This document shows, one piece after another, positions 1 to 8,460 of a DNA stretch of 64,000 nucleotides. Source of the stretch: JALOAD01 sp023228995 [NCBI: Candidatus Muiribacterium halophilum] (GTDB lineage: Bacteria; Muiribacteriota; Muiribacteriia; Muiribacteriales); assembly GCA_023228995.1 (NCBI GenBank), contig JALOAD010000010.1, positions 18,953-82,952 of the forward strand, read 5' to 3'. The notes under the pieces are model-generated. The model saw only the letters and a program-made list of their open reading frames with translations. It had not been told where the DNA came from and did not search any database. The first letter of the stretch is position 1, and the number at the start of each line of letters is the position of its first letter. A program made the position numbers and the translations under genes.

Positions 1-270
1 CATATTGTAACTATTGGTCCTCTTATAATGATGAAATTTGTATCAGATCTTTCTAAAAATTATAGTATTCCAACGACTGCAAGTCTTAATACTATAATGC
101 TTGACGGTACCGGAATGTGCGGTAGTTGTAGAGTAGAATATGATGGTGAAGTTAAATTTGCATGTGTTGATGGTCCTGATATGGATGCTCATAAAATAAA
201 TTTCGATGTTCTTTTAAGAAGAAATGCTAGATTTAAAAGTCTTGAATTAGTTAATGGAGAAAAAAAATGA
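1..270 (+). CDS. nfnA: NfnA/SudB-type ferredoxin-NADP+ reductase alpha subunit (5' truncated)
   Basis: The reading frame is open from the first base, so only the C-terminal about 89 residues are in the window. It ends with a cysteine cluster (MCGSC, then FAC-V-DGP after 12 residues) typical of the [2Fe-2S] C-terminal domain of the NfnA/SudB/dihydroorotate dehydrogenase electron-transfer family. It is followed with a 4-base ATGA overlap by the matching large subunit, so the two form an operon. In the known NfnAB enzyme this subunit binds FAD and NAD(H) and takes part in flavin-based electron bifurcation between NADH, ferredoxin and NADPH. The FAD and NAD domains lie outside the window. Confidence 0.85.
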   Translation, partial: HIVTIGPLIMMKFVSDLSKNYSIPTTASLNTIMLDGTGMCGSCRVEYDGEVKFACVDGPDMDAHKINFDVLLRRNARFKSLELVNGEKK

Positions 271-1640
271 AAGAAAGAATGAAAATGAGAGAACAGAATC
301 CTTTAGAGAGAAAAAATAATTTTGAAGAAGTAACTTTGGGTTACAATGAACAGGAAGCTTTACATGAAGCTTCAAGATGTCTTGAATGTAAAACTGCTCC
401 ATGTAAAACAGGTTGTCCAGCTAATGTTCTTATTCCTGAGTTTATAAAAGAGATAAAAAATAAAGATTTTAAAAAAGCTCACTATATTCTTAAACTAAAA
501 AATAATCTTCCAGCAGTTTGTGGCAGAGTTTGTCCTCAAGAAGTACAATGTGAGGCAAAATGTGTTCTTGCAAAAAAAGGAAATGCTGTTGCAATTGGTA
601 GACTTGAAAGGTTTATTGCGGATTTTGGTATAAAAAATAATCTTTCTCTTGATATTGAAAGTAAATCTAATAGTATTAAAGTTGCTGTAATTGGAAGTGG
701 TCCTGCTGGCATAACATGTGCAGCTGATCTTGCTAAAGAAGGTTTTGAAGTTTATCTTTATGAAGCACTTCATAAAGCTGGTGGAGTTATGGTTTATGGG
801 ATTCCAGAGTTTAGACTTCCAAAAAGTATTGTTGAGCATGAGATTAATAAGATTCAGGAGCTTGGTGTTAAGCTTGAGACAAACATGGTATTTGGCAAAA
901 ATATTAATCTCTCAGATCTTAAAGAAAAAGGATTTAAGGCTGTTTTTATAGGTAGCGGAGCTGGTCTTCCTAAGTTTATGAATATACAGGGAGAAGAACT
1001 TAATACATGTTATTCGGCTAATGAATTCCTTACTCGGATTAATCTTCTTAAAGCTTATAAATTTCCTGAATTTAAAACTCCTGTTATTGTTGGCAAAAAA
1101 ACTGTTGTGGTTGGTGGTGGTAATGTTGCTATGGATGCTGCAAGATGTGCATTAAGACTTGGAGCTGATGTAACTTTGATTTATAGAAGAACTCAAAAGG
1201 AAATGCCAGCAAGAGTTGAAGAAGTTCATCATGCTATGGAAGAAGGTATTAAGTTTGAATTTCTTAATAATCCTGTAAGATATGAAGGTGATGAAAAGGG
1301 ATTTGTTAAAAAAGTTTTTGTTGAGAGGATGAAACTTGGTGAACCTGACGCTTCTGGGAGAAGAAGACCTGAAAAAACAGGTGAAATTAGAGAATTTGAA
1401 GCTGATAGCGTTGTTGTTGCTATAGGAAATAGTCCGAATCCTGTTATTCAGCAGAATCTTAAAGATCTTAAGACTACAAAATGGGGAACAATTGAAGTTG
1501 ATGAAAATAATAATACAAGCATTCCTGGAATATTTGCAGGTGGAGATATTACAACAGGTGCTGCAACTGTTATTGAAGCTATTGGAGCTGGTAAAAAAGC
1601 AGCAATGTCAATTGTAAATTATATTAAAAATAATAAATAA
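267..1640 (+). CDS. nfnB: NfnB/SudA-type NADPH-binding subunit (glutamate synthase small-chain family)
   Basis: 457 residues, the usual family length. The N-terminal part has two cysteine clusters for [4Fe-4S] centres (CLECKTAPCKTGCP and CGRVCPQEVQCEAKC). Next come an FAD Rossmann motif (VIGSGPAGITCAADLA) and a NADPH-binding motif (VVVGGGNVAMDAARCALRLG) with a trailing arginine pair, and the C-terminal FAD motif GIFAGGDITTGAATVIEAIGAG. Because it follows an NfnA-type subunit rather than a large glutamate synthase chain, NADH-dependent ferredoxin:NADP+ oxidoreductase is the better reading than GltD. It would be cytoplasmic and link reduced ferredoxin to the NAD(P)H pools. No terminator is obvious before glyA. 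Confidence 0.88.
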   Translation: MKERMKMREQNPLERKNNFEEVTLGYNEQEALHEASRCLECKTAPCKTGCPANVLIPEFIKEIKNKDFKKAHYILKLKNNLPAVCGRVCPQEVQCEAKCVLAKKGNAVAIGRLERFIADFGIKNNLSLDIESKSNSIKVAVIGSGPAGITCAADLAKEGFEVYLYEALHKAGGVMVYGIPEFRLPKSIVEHEINKIQELGVKLETNMVFGKNINLSDLKEKGFKAVFIGSGAGLPKFMNIQGEELNTCYSANEFLTRINLLKAYKFPEFKTPVIVGKKTVVVGGGNVAMDAARCALRLGADVTLIYRRTQKEMPARVEEVHHAMEEGIKFEFLNNPVRYEGDEKGFVKKVFVERMKLGEPDASGRRRPEKTGEIREFEADSVVVAIGNSPNPVIQQNLKDLKTTKWGTIEVDENNNTSIPGIFAGGDITTGAATVIEAIGAGKKAAMSIVNYIKNNK

Positions 1641-1720
1641 TATGATATGCTGTTTTTAATAATATATTTTTTATTACAGAGGATTTAAAAAAATTAATAA
1701 AAAAACGGGAGGATTTGTTA

Positions 1721-2962
1721 ATGCTTACTCACATTAAAGGGAAAGATAAGGAAGTTTACGATGCTATAATTTTGGAAGCTGGAAGACAAGAAGATAAACT
1801 AGAGATGATAGCTAGTGAAAATTTTGTATCGCAGGCTGTAATGGAAGCAAATGGCTGTGTTATGACAAATAAATATGCTGAAGGATATCCTGGAAAAAGA
1901 TATTATGGTGGTTGTGAAAATGTTGATATAGTTGAAAATCTTGCTATTGATAGAGCTAAAAAACTTTTTAATGCTCCTTATGCAAATGTTCAACCTCATT
2001 CAGGATCTCAGGCTAATATGGGTGTTTATTTTGCTTTTCTTAAACCAGGTGATACGATTTTGGGTATGAATCTTTCTCATGGTGGACATCTTACTCATGG
2101 GTCTCCTGTAAATTTTTCTGGTATATTTTATAATGTTATTCCCTATGGAGTAAAAGAAGGTGTTGAAACTATAGATTATGAAGAAGTAGAAAGACTTGCT
2201 TTAGAAAATAAACCTAAGATGATTGTTGTTGGAGCTTCAGCTTATCCAAGAATAATAGATTTTAAAAAATTTAGAGAAATTGCTGATAAAATTGGAGCTT
2301 ATATATTAGCTGATATTGCACATATAGCAGGACTTGTAGTAGCAGGTCTTCATCCTTCTCCGTTTCCTCATTGTCATTTTGTTACAACAACTACTCATAA
2401 AACTCTAAGAGGTCCAAGAGGTGGTATGATAATGTGCTCAGATGAAGAACATGCTGCTAATATAAATAAAATTATATTTCCTGGAATTCAGGGTGGTCCT
2501 TTAATGCATACAATAGCTGCAAAAGCTGTAGCTTTTGGTGAAGCTTTAGAACCTAATTTTAGAGATTATCAAAAACAAGTTATTAAAAATGCAAGTTTTC
2601 TTGCTGATGAATTAAAGAAAAAAGGATTTAAGATTGTTTCAGATGGTACAGATAATCATCTTCTTTTAATTGATGTCCTTACTTCTAGAGGAATTTCAGG
2701 TAAAAAAGCTGAAAGACTTCTTGATGAAGCTGGTATAACATCAAATAAAAACACTATTCCTTTTGACAAAAAAAGTCCTTTCATAACAAGTGGAGTAAGA
2801 ATTGGAACTCCAGCTCTTACAACAAGAGGAATGAAAGAAAAAGAAATGAGTGTTATAGCTTCATTTATTGATAGAGTTTTAACATCTCAGGATGAAGAAA
2901 CTATTAAACAGGTTAAAGAAGAGGTAAAAACTCTTACAAGTAAGTTTCCATTATATAAATAA
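1721..2962 (+). CDS. glyA: Serine hydroxymethyltransferase
   Basis: 413 residues, the normal length. Converts serine and tetrahydrofolate to glycine and methylene-THF with PLP. The signature around the Schiff-base lysine, [17 protein letters not shown], is intact, as are the N-terminal MIASENF and the [14 protein letters not shown] substrate-loop motifs. I chose ATG 1721 because GGGAGGA at 1708-1714 sits at good spacing, although the frame is open from a TTG at 1715. The stop codon overlaps the next start (TAATG), so the lipoate ligase-family gene is translationally coupled. Confidence 0.95.
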   Translation: MLTHIKGKDKEVYDAIILEAGRQEDKLEMIASENFVSQAVMEANGCVMTNKYAEGYPGKRYYGGCENVDIVENLAIDRAKKLFNAPYANVQPHSGSQANMGVYFAFLKPGDTILGMNLSHGGHLTHGSPVNFSGIFYNVIPYGVKEGVETIDYEEVERLALENKPKMIVVGASAYPRIIDFKKFREIADKIGAYILADIAHIAGLVVAGLHPSPFPHCHFVTTTTHKTLRGPRGGMIMCSDEEHAANINKIIFPGIQGGPLMHTIAAKAVAFGEALEPNFRDYQKQVIKNASFLADELKKKGFKIVSDGTDNHLLLIDVLTSRGISGKKAERLLDEAGITSNKNTIPFDKKSPFITSGVRIGTPALTTRGMKEKEMSVIASFIDRVLTSQDEETIKQVKEEVKTLTSKFPLYK

Positions 2963-3675
2963 TGAAAAAAGCATTTTTTATAGATTATAATCAATATTCA
3001 GCAGCCTTTAATATGGCTGCTGATTTTTTTATTCATAAAAAATGTGAATTAGAAAATTGTTGTTTTTTAAGGTTTTATGGTTTTATTAATAAAACTATAA
3101 CATTGGGGAGATTTCAAAAAGCTGATTTTTTAAATAATAATGAATACAATGATTATGATAAAGCTTTTAGAATGAGTGGTGGAAGAGCTGTTTTTCATGA
3201 AAATGATTTTACATATTGTTTTACATCATCGTTTGATTTCTTTGAAGACAAGTCTATAAAAGCTAGTTATAATAAAATATCAAAACCATTTATAAATGTA
3301 TTAAGCCAAAAAGGAATTGAAGTAGATGTTTATAAAAAAGCAAGTAAAGATTATTTTTCAAAAGAATTGTGTTTTTCATCTGTTTCTTTATATGAAATAA
3401 AATCAAATGGCAAAAAGTTATTGGGAAGTGCACAATATAGAACTGATAAAGCATTATCACAGCATGGAACTATGTATTATGAAATACCTTCATTTTATAA
3501 AAATAATAGATTTAGCGAAGATATTGAAATGTGTTCTTTAGTTAAAGAAAAGGATTTTATAATGCTTTTAAAAAACGAATTTGAAAAAGTTTTTAATGTT
3601 AAATTTGAAAATTATATTTTTTCTAGTCAGGATAAACAGAATATTCTTAATTTAGGTGAGAAGTTTGAAATATAA
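2962..3675 (+). CDS. Lipoate-protein ligase A / octanoyltransferase family protein
   Basis: 237 residues of the biotin/lipoate ligase fold. Motifs seen are RMSGGRAVFHENDFTYCF (lipoyl-binding loop) and NGKKLLGSAQYR with a following QHGTMYYE. A cysteine in the ELCFSS stretch (Cys137) lies where LipM/LipL-type amidotransferases carry their catalytic cysteine, so it could be an octanoyltransferase rather than an ATP-dependent ligase. Coupling to glyA suggests supply of lipoate to the glycine cleavage H protein. No gcv genes are in the window. A strong terminator follows. Confidence 0.8.
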   Translation: MKKAFFIDYNQYSAAFNMAADFFIHKKCELENCCFLRFYGFINKTITLGRFQKADFLNNNEYNDYDKAFRMSGGRAVFHENDFTYCFTSSFDFFEDKSIKASYNKISKPFINVLSQKGIEVDVYKKASKDYFSKELCFSSVSLYEIKSNGKKLLGSAQYRTDKALSQHGTMYYEIPSFYKNNRFSEDIEMCSLVKEKDFIMLLKNEFEKVFNVKFENYIFSSQDKQNILNLGEKFEI

Positions 3676-3706
3676 AAAAAGCCACCATAAAGGTGGCTTT
3701 TTTGTT
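3676..3706. terminator. Bidirectional intrinsic terminator
   Basis: An A-tract, the stem AGCCACC / GGTGGCT with a 4-5 base loop (ATAAA), and a T-tract. The symmetry of A- and T-tracts lets it act in both directions. It serves the plus-strand glyA operon and the convergent minus-strand gene that ends at 3715. Confidence 0.9.
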
Positions 3707-3714
3707 ATAGCATA

Positions 3715-5184
3715 TTATCTTAATATATTTTTCATTTCATTTGCTTCAGAAGTTCCTGGGAATTCTTTTATAAGTTTTTCTGCAACTTTTTTAGCCATTT
3801 CCATATTTCCCATTTCAATATAACAGTTAGCTATGCCATAATACACTTTATTTAAAGGTGCATTTTCGGTTTTTACTAATGTTTTGTAAACATTTAAAGC
3901 TTCAGTGTAATTACCTTGTTCAATATAACTTTCTGCAAGCATTATTGATGCAGTAACACCAAGTTCTTTGTTATCTGTCAATGTCTGTAATCTTTCTTGT
4001 GCAAGATCACTATCTCTAAAATCATACTGTGCTTCAATAGCATTTTTCATCTGTACTCTAGCAGATATTACATTAAACTTAAATGCTGGAGAATAATCAG
4101 ACCATGTCGAACCTATTCTTTGTTTTACTTTCCATCTATAAGTTTTATTTGCTGCTAGTCTTGAAGCAGGAAGTGAATAATTTTTTGTATTCAAATTCTG
4201 TTGTACAATGTTATTATTGTTTATTTCATAAATTATTATTTCAAATTCTTGACCAGAACCTGTCCATGAAAAATTTATATTACCATTAGAAGTAACATTA
4301 GTATCTCTTGCTGGATTAACAAGGTCAGGAGCATATACTGCATTTGGATTAGCTCCAGCATTAGGATTGTTATTGCCTGTATTTGGAGATGGAGAAGGCT
4401 GATAAGGAATCTGATTAGGATCATTATAAAGATCTCTTCTTTCAACTCTGAATATAATAGGTTGACTATAATTAGACCAATCAGCAAAAGCTGAACCTAC
4501 TAAAGGTATATCTGTTACAAATCCTGCTCGATTATTTCTGGCTATTTGCCATTTATACTCACCTGATCTAAAATCATCAGCTTCCATAGTATAGCTTTTA
4601 CTATTTACAATTTTTTCTTTGATTTTTCTGCCATTTCCTTCATATATTCTAATCTGAAACTGTTTTCCGTTAAGTTCGTCAGACCAGTTAAAAGTTATTC
4701 TATCTCTTTTATTGTGAAATAAAACTCTTGTGCCTGACTGGGGATAACCAGGGTTTGGAGGATTATTTGCATCAATATTACCCCAATTTGTTCCAACACC
4801 AGGAGTTCCAGGAGCTGGATATGGATTTGGATTATTTACATAACCAGGATTTCCACCTTTTTCTGCAAAAAGTGTTACAATTACCTCTCCTTTTGCACTT
4901 TCCATAAGCGATTTACTTATGTGCATAGTGAAAGAATAGCTATTAGCAGTTAATCCTTCATTTCTAACAGAAGCATCTCCTCTAGGTACAATAGATCTGC
5001 TTATAAATACATAACCTTGATTTAAAAGATTAAAAGGCATGTTTACTACATGATCAAAATCTTTTGAACTCTCAAAAGGTCCAACCTTATGAGAAAATTT
5101 TTCAGTTATTTGAGTTGTTGCTGCAAATGAAGTAAAAGAGAGCACAAATAACATAATAATTAGAAAGCTTAAATTTTTTTTCAT
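3715..5184 (-). CDS. Secreted protein with two Fn3-like domains and C-terminal TPR
   Basis: 489 residues, not a family I can name. A Sec signal peptide (KK, hydrophobic LSFLIIMLFVLSF, then SFAA) starts it. After an N-terminal region there are two beta-sandwich modules that read as Fn3-like: one around FNWSDELNG...GEYKWQIA and one around INFSWTGSGQEFEIIIYE...KTYRWKVKQ. They are separated by Pro/Asn/Gly-rich linkers. The last about 110 residues are TPR-like (AESYIEQGNYTEALNVYKTL, YGIANCYIEMGNMEMAKKVAEKLIKEFP). The protein is likely periplasmic or cell-surface. It is monocistronic, with its own good promoter and terminator. Confidence 0.7.
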   Translation of the reverse strand: MKKNLSFLIIMLFVLSFTSFAATTQITEKFSHKVGPFESSKDFDHVVNMPFNLLNQGYVFISRSIVPRGDASVRNEGLTANSYSFTMHISKSLMESAKGEVIVTLFAEKGGNPGYVNNPNPYPAPGTPGVGTNWGNIDANNPPNPGYPQSGTRVLFHNKRDRITFNWSDELNGKQFQIRIYEGNGRKIKEKIVNSKSYTMEADDFRSGEYKWQIARNNRAGFVTDIPLVGSAFADWSNYSQPIIFRVERRDLYNDPNQIPYQPSPSPNTGNNNPNAGANPNAVYAPDLVNPARDTNVTSNGNINFSWTGSGQEFEIIIYEINNNNIVQQNLNTKNYSLPASRLAANKTYRWKVKQRIGSTWSDYSPAFKFNVISARVQMKNAIEAQYDFRDSDLAQERLQTLTDNKELGVTASIMLAESYIEQGNYTEALNVYKTLVKTENAPLNKVYYGIANCYIEMGNMEMAKKVAEKLIKEFPGTSEANEMKNILR

Positions 5185-5213
5185 ATATTCCTCCGCATTT
5201 ATTACTTTCCTTA

Positions 5214-5243
5214 ATTATAAGGAGTAATTTATACATTGGTCAA
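5214..5243 (-). promoter_or_regulatory. Sigma-70-type promoter for the Fn3/TPR gene
   Basis: Read on the minus strand: TTGACC, 18 bases, TATAAT. The start of transcription would be near 5207, leaving a leader of about 22 bases with CGGAGGA before the ATG. The same hexamer pair and spacing recurs on the plus strand at 42983-43012. Confidence 0.7.
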
Positions 5244-5256
5244 GTGATTTTTTTTA

Positions 5257-5285
5257 TTGATTTTAAAATTTCTATTATGTAATAT
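5257..5285 (+). promoter_or_regulatory. Probable promoter for aspS and the following BMC genes
   Basis: TTGATT, 17 bases, TAATAT. The spacing is good and the hexamers are fair. It is divergent from the minus-strand promoter at 5214-5243. The same -10 form TAATAT appears with TTGACT at 21600-21628. Confidence 0.45.
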
Positions 5286-5349
5286 AAAAGTTTAGAGTTT
5301 AATGTTGTTTATAGGTTTTATAAATTTTAATTTATTATGGGGATATACA

Positions 5350-7128
5350 ATGAAAAGAACAGAATATTGTGGCAGGATAAACAAAGATAATATAGATGAA
5401 CAAGTTGTTCTTAAAGGCTGGGTTCATAGAAGAAGAGATCTTGGAAATCTTATTTTTATACAGTTAAGAGATCGTGAAGGAATAATACAACTTGTTTTTG
5501 ATCCTGAAAAATGTTCAAAAGAAGTTATGGAATGTGCAAAATTATTAAGAAGTGAATTTGTAATTGAAGTTTTGGGTAAAGTAATTGCAAGAACTATAGA
5601 AAATATTAATCCTGAAATGAGTACTGGGGAATTTGAAGTATTGGCTGAAAATCTTGAAATATTAAATTCTTCAGAATTAATTCCATTTCATATTGATGAT
5701 AATGTAAATGTTTCTGAAAATTTAAGACTAAAATATAGATATTTGGATTTAAGACGGGATTTTATGAAAGATACAATATGGTTTAGATATAAAGTTCTTG
5801 ATTGTATAAGAAAATTTATGGGTGAAAAAGAGTTTATTGAAATTGAAACTCCATTTTTAATAAAATCAACACCTGAAGGTGCTAGAGATTTTGTTGTTCC
5901 TTCAAGAATGCATACTGGTAAATTTTATGCACTTCCTCAATCTCCACAGCTTTTTAAACAGCTTCTTATGGTTGCAGCATTTGATAAGTATTTTCAAATT
6001 GCAAGATGTTTTAGAGATGAAGATGCTCGAGCTGATAGACAAACTGATTTTACTCAGCTTGATATTGAAATGAGTTTTGTATCTCAGGATGAAATATTTA
6101 CATTGATGGAAGATTTATTTAAAAAAGTTTTTAAAGAAACAATGAATATTGATATAAAAACTCCTTTTGATAGGATAGATTATGATATATCTATGGATAA
6201 ATATGGTTCTGACAAGCCTGAAAGAAGATATAATATGTTTCTTAATGATATTACCAGTCTTTTTGAAAAAAGTGAATTTAAGGTTTTTAAAGAAAATATA
6301 GAAAATGGTGGAGTTATAAAAGCTATTGTACTTAAAGGGAAAAGTACGGATATATCCAGGAAAAAAGTTGGAGAATATGAAGAATTTGTAAAAAAATTCA
6401 AAGCAAAAGGGCTTGCTTTTGTTAAGTATGAAAACAATTCTTTTAGTGGTGGAATAGCTAAGTTTGTTGAACCTATAAAACAAAAATTTATAGAAATGCT
6501 TAATCTTGAGGATAAAGATATTGTGTTTTTTGGAAGCGATTCTAAAAAAATAGTAAACAATGTTCTTGGTAATTTAAGACTTAAACTTATTAAAGAATTT
6601 GATTTAATTGAAGATAAATCGGTTTTTGATTTTTGTTGGGTTACAAGATTTCCTCTTTTTGAAAAAGATGATAATGGAAATTGGATTGCTATGCATCATC
6701 TTTTTAGTATGCCAACACATGATACTGTTGAATTTGTAGATACAGATCCTGGTAAAGTATATGGTCAACTTTATGACCTTGTTATAAATGGCAATGAAGC
6801 TGCAAGCGGAAGTATTAGAATACATAATGCGAAATTACAGAAAAAAATAATTGGTATTACTGGAATGAGTGAAAAAGAAATGGAACAGAAATTTGGATTT
6901 CTTTTGGAAGCATTTAAATATGGAGCTCCGCCTCATGGTGGAATTGCTCCCGGTATAGATAGACTTATTATGATTATGAAAGGGCTTGATAATATTAAAG
7001 ATGTTATAGCTTTTCCTAAAACAAATAATCAGCTTTGTCTTCTTACGGGTGCTCCAGATTTTTTATCCATAGAGCAGTTGAATGAGATCGGAATAAAAAT
7101 GGAGGAAAAAAATAATGGACAAGAATGA
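5350..7128 (+). CDS. aspS: Aspartyl-tRNA synthetase
   Basis: 592 residues, typical bacterial AspRS length. It charges tRNA-Asp, or tRNA-Asp/Asn if non-discriminating. It has the N-terminal OB fold (GWVHRRRDLGNLIFIQLRDREG), class II motif 2 (QIARCFRDEDARADRQTDFTQLDIEMSF), the bacterial GAD insertion and motif 3 (GAPPHGGIAPGIDRLIMIMKG). The frame is open upstream to 5302, but MKRTEYCG at 5350 is the family start and has GGGGA upstream. The 3' end overlaps pduL by 14 bases, so a housekeeping gene is translationally joined to the BMC locus. Confidence 0.95.
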   Translation: MKRTEYCGRINKDNIDEQVVLKGWVHRRRDLGNLIFIQLRDREGIIQLVFDPEKCSKEVMECAKLLRSEFVIEVLGKVIARTIENINPEMSTGEFEVLAENLEILNSSELIPFHIDDNVNVSENLRLKYRYLDLRRDFMKDTIWFRYKVLDCIRKFMGEKEFIEIETPFLIKSTPEGARDFVVPSRMHTGKFYALPQSPQLFKQLLMVAAFDKYFQIARCFRDEDARADRQTDFTQLDIEMSFVSQDEIFTLMEDLFKKVFKETMNIDIKTPFDRIDYDISMDKYGSDKPERRYNMFLNDITSLFEKSEFKVFKENIENGGVIKAIVLKGKSTDISRKKVGEYEEFVKKFKAKGLAFVKYENNSFSGGIAKFVEPIKQKFIEMLNLEDKDIVFFGSDSKKIVNNVLGNLRLKLIKEFDLIEDKSVFDFCWVTRFPLFEKDDNGNWIAMHHLFSMPTHDTVEFVDTDPGKVYGQLYDLVINGNEAASGSIRIHNAKLQKKIIGITGMSEKEMEQKFGFLLEAFKYGAPPHGGIAPGIDRLIMIMKGLDNIKDVIAFPKTNNQLCLLTGAPDFLSIEQLNEIGIKMEEKNNGQE

Positions 7129-7780
7129 AATCGCTGATATTGTTAGAAGTGTTGTTGGTGAATACAGGGGAGATGAAAATGAAAAATACAATAATAATAA
7201 TAAAAAAGTTTCTTTAAATTCTTTTCCTGTATCTGTTTCAAACAGACATATTCATATTTGTAAATCTGATTTAGAATGTATTTTTGGAAAAGGATATGAA
7301 TTAAAAAGGATGAAAGAGCTTTCTCAGCCTGGCCAATTTGCATGTGAAGAAAAAGTTATTATTGTTGGACCTAAAGGAAGTATTGAAAATGTTAGAATAC
7401 TTGGACCTGAAAGAAAAGAAACTCAGGTAGAAATAAGTGTTACTGATACTTTCAAATTAGGAATTCCTGTTTTTGTAAGAGATTCTGGAGATCTTTCAGG
7501 AACTCCTGGTCTTACAGTATGCGGCCCTAAAGGCAGTGTTTATATTGAAAAAGGTGCAATAGTAGCTAAAAGACATATACATTTTTCTGAAAATGATGCA
7601 AAAAAATTTAATGTTAAAGATAAAGAAAAAGTTAATGTTTTAATAGAAGGCGAAAAAGGCGGAATTTTCTCTGATGTTCTTGTTAGAGTATCAAACTCAT
7701 ACGCACTTGATATGCATATTGATACAGATGAAGGAAATGCTTTTGGAATAGGGAGAAATACTAAAGGTCAGATTAGTTAA
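7115..7780 (+). CDS. pduL: PduL-type phosphotransacylase with encapsulation peptide
   Basis: 221 residues. Converts acyl-CoA to acyl-phosphate. The paired PduL domains show the zinc/active-site histidines in SNRHIHICKSDLE (His45, His47), AKRHIHFSEND and LDMHIDTDEGNAFG. The first 17 residues (MDKNEIADIVRSVVGEY) form an amphipathic helix followed by an Asn-rich linker, as in BMC encapsulation peptides, so it should be a lumen enzyme. A GGAGG site inside the aspS 3' end precedes the ATG. In this locus the likely substrate is acetyl-CoA from acetaldehyde. Confidence 0.93.
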   Translation: MDKNEIADIVRSVVGEYRGDENEKYNNNNKKVSLNSFPVSVSNRHIHICKSDLECIFGKGYELKRMKELSQPGQFACEEKVIIVGPKGSIENVRILGPERKETQVEISVTDTFKLGIPVFVRDSGDLSGTPGLTVCGPKGSVYIEKGAIVAKRHIHFSENDAKKFNVKDKEKVNVLIEGEKGGIFSDVLVRVSNSYALDMHIDTDEGNAFGIGRNTKGQIS

Positions 7781-7803
7781 AAAATAATATAAATCAAGTT
7801 TAA

Positions 7804-7832
7804 TTGAAAAAACTGAATTTTTGTTTTAAACT
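7804..7832 (+). promoter_or_regulatory. Possible internal promoter for the BMC shell operon
   Basis: TTGAAA, 17 bases, TAAACT in the 118-base gap between pduL and the first shell gene. This is the only sizeable gap in the BMC locus and it is very AT-rich. The -35 is close to consensus and the -10 is fair. Confidence 0.35.
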
Positions 7833-7898
7833 TTAAAAAGTGAAAAAATTATAGTTCTTTTTTTAATTTAGTAAAAAACATATTGTGGAGGATTTATA

Positions 7899-8180
7899 AT
7901 GAACAATGCTTTAGGTATGATTGAAACTAAAGGTTTGGTTGCAATGATTGATGCTGCTGACGCTATGGTTAAAGCAGCTAATGTAAAACTTGTAGGATAT
8001 GAAAAAATTGGTGGTGGTTATGTGACAGCTCTTGTAAGAGGAGATGTTGCTGCTGTTAAAGCTGCTACAGAAGCTGGAGCTCAGGCTGCTTCAAAAATCG
8101 GTGAACTTGTATCAGTACATGTAATCCCAAGACCACATGAAAATCTCGAAGATATTCTTCCTATTGGAAAAGCTGAATAA
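7899..8180 (+). CDS. BMC-H hexameric shell protein 1
   Basis: 93 residues, one BMC (PF00936-type) domain: [52 protein letters not shown], then the [15 protein letters not shown]-terminal motif. The pore loop reads KIGGGY. It forms the flat hexagonal tiles of the shell. GGAGG precedes the ATG. It is very similar to the second BMC-H at 14261 but has a longer C-terminal tail (DILPIGKAE). Confidence 0.96.
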   Translation: MNNALGMIETKGLVAMIDAADAMVKAANVKLVGYEKIGGGYVTALVRGDVAAVKAATEAGAQAASKIGELVSVHVIPRPHENLEDILPIGKAE

Positions 8181-8184
8181 TTAG

Positions 8185-8457
8185 ATGATTTTAGGAAAAG
8201 TTATAGGGACAATTGTCTCTACTAAAAAAGACGAGAGACTTGTTGGGTTTAAACTTCTTGTTGTAAGAGAATATGATGTTAAAATGAATCCGACAAGTTC
8301 TACTGTCGTTGCAGTAGATACAGTGGGTGCAGGTTTTGATGAGTTAGTTCTAGTGGTCAGCGGTTCATCTGCTAGACAAACTGCTAAGACTGATAAAAAA
8401 CCTGTTGATGCTGCAATTGTAGGAATTGTCGATTCTGTAAGTCTTAAAGAGGAGTAA
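8185..8457 (+). CDS. BMC-P (EutN/CcmL-type) vertex protein 1
   Basis: 90 residues. EutN/CcmL fold: MILGKVIGTIVSTKKDERLVGFKLLVV at the start and VAVDTVGAGFDELVLVVSGSSAR in the middle. Pentamers cap the vertices of the shell. It lies between BMC-H and the aldehyde dehydrogenase with a few bases of spacing. Two further paralogues lie at 13696 and 13980. Confidence 0.94.
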   Translation: MILGKVIGTIVSTKKDERLVGFKLLVVREYDVKMNPTSSTVVAVDTVGAGFDELVLVVSGSSARQTAKTDKKPVDAAIVGIVDSVSLKEE

Positions 8458-8460
8458 AGT

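Noticed and set aside
267-1640. Glutamate synthase small subunit GltD
   Set aside because: The partner upstream is an NfnA-type subunit with a C-terminal cysteine cluster, not a large glutamate synthase chain.
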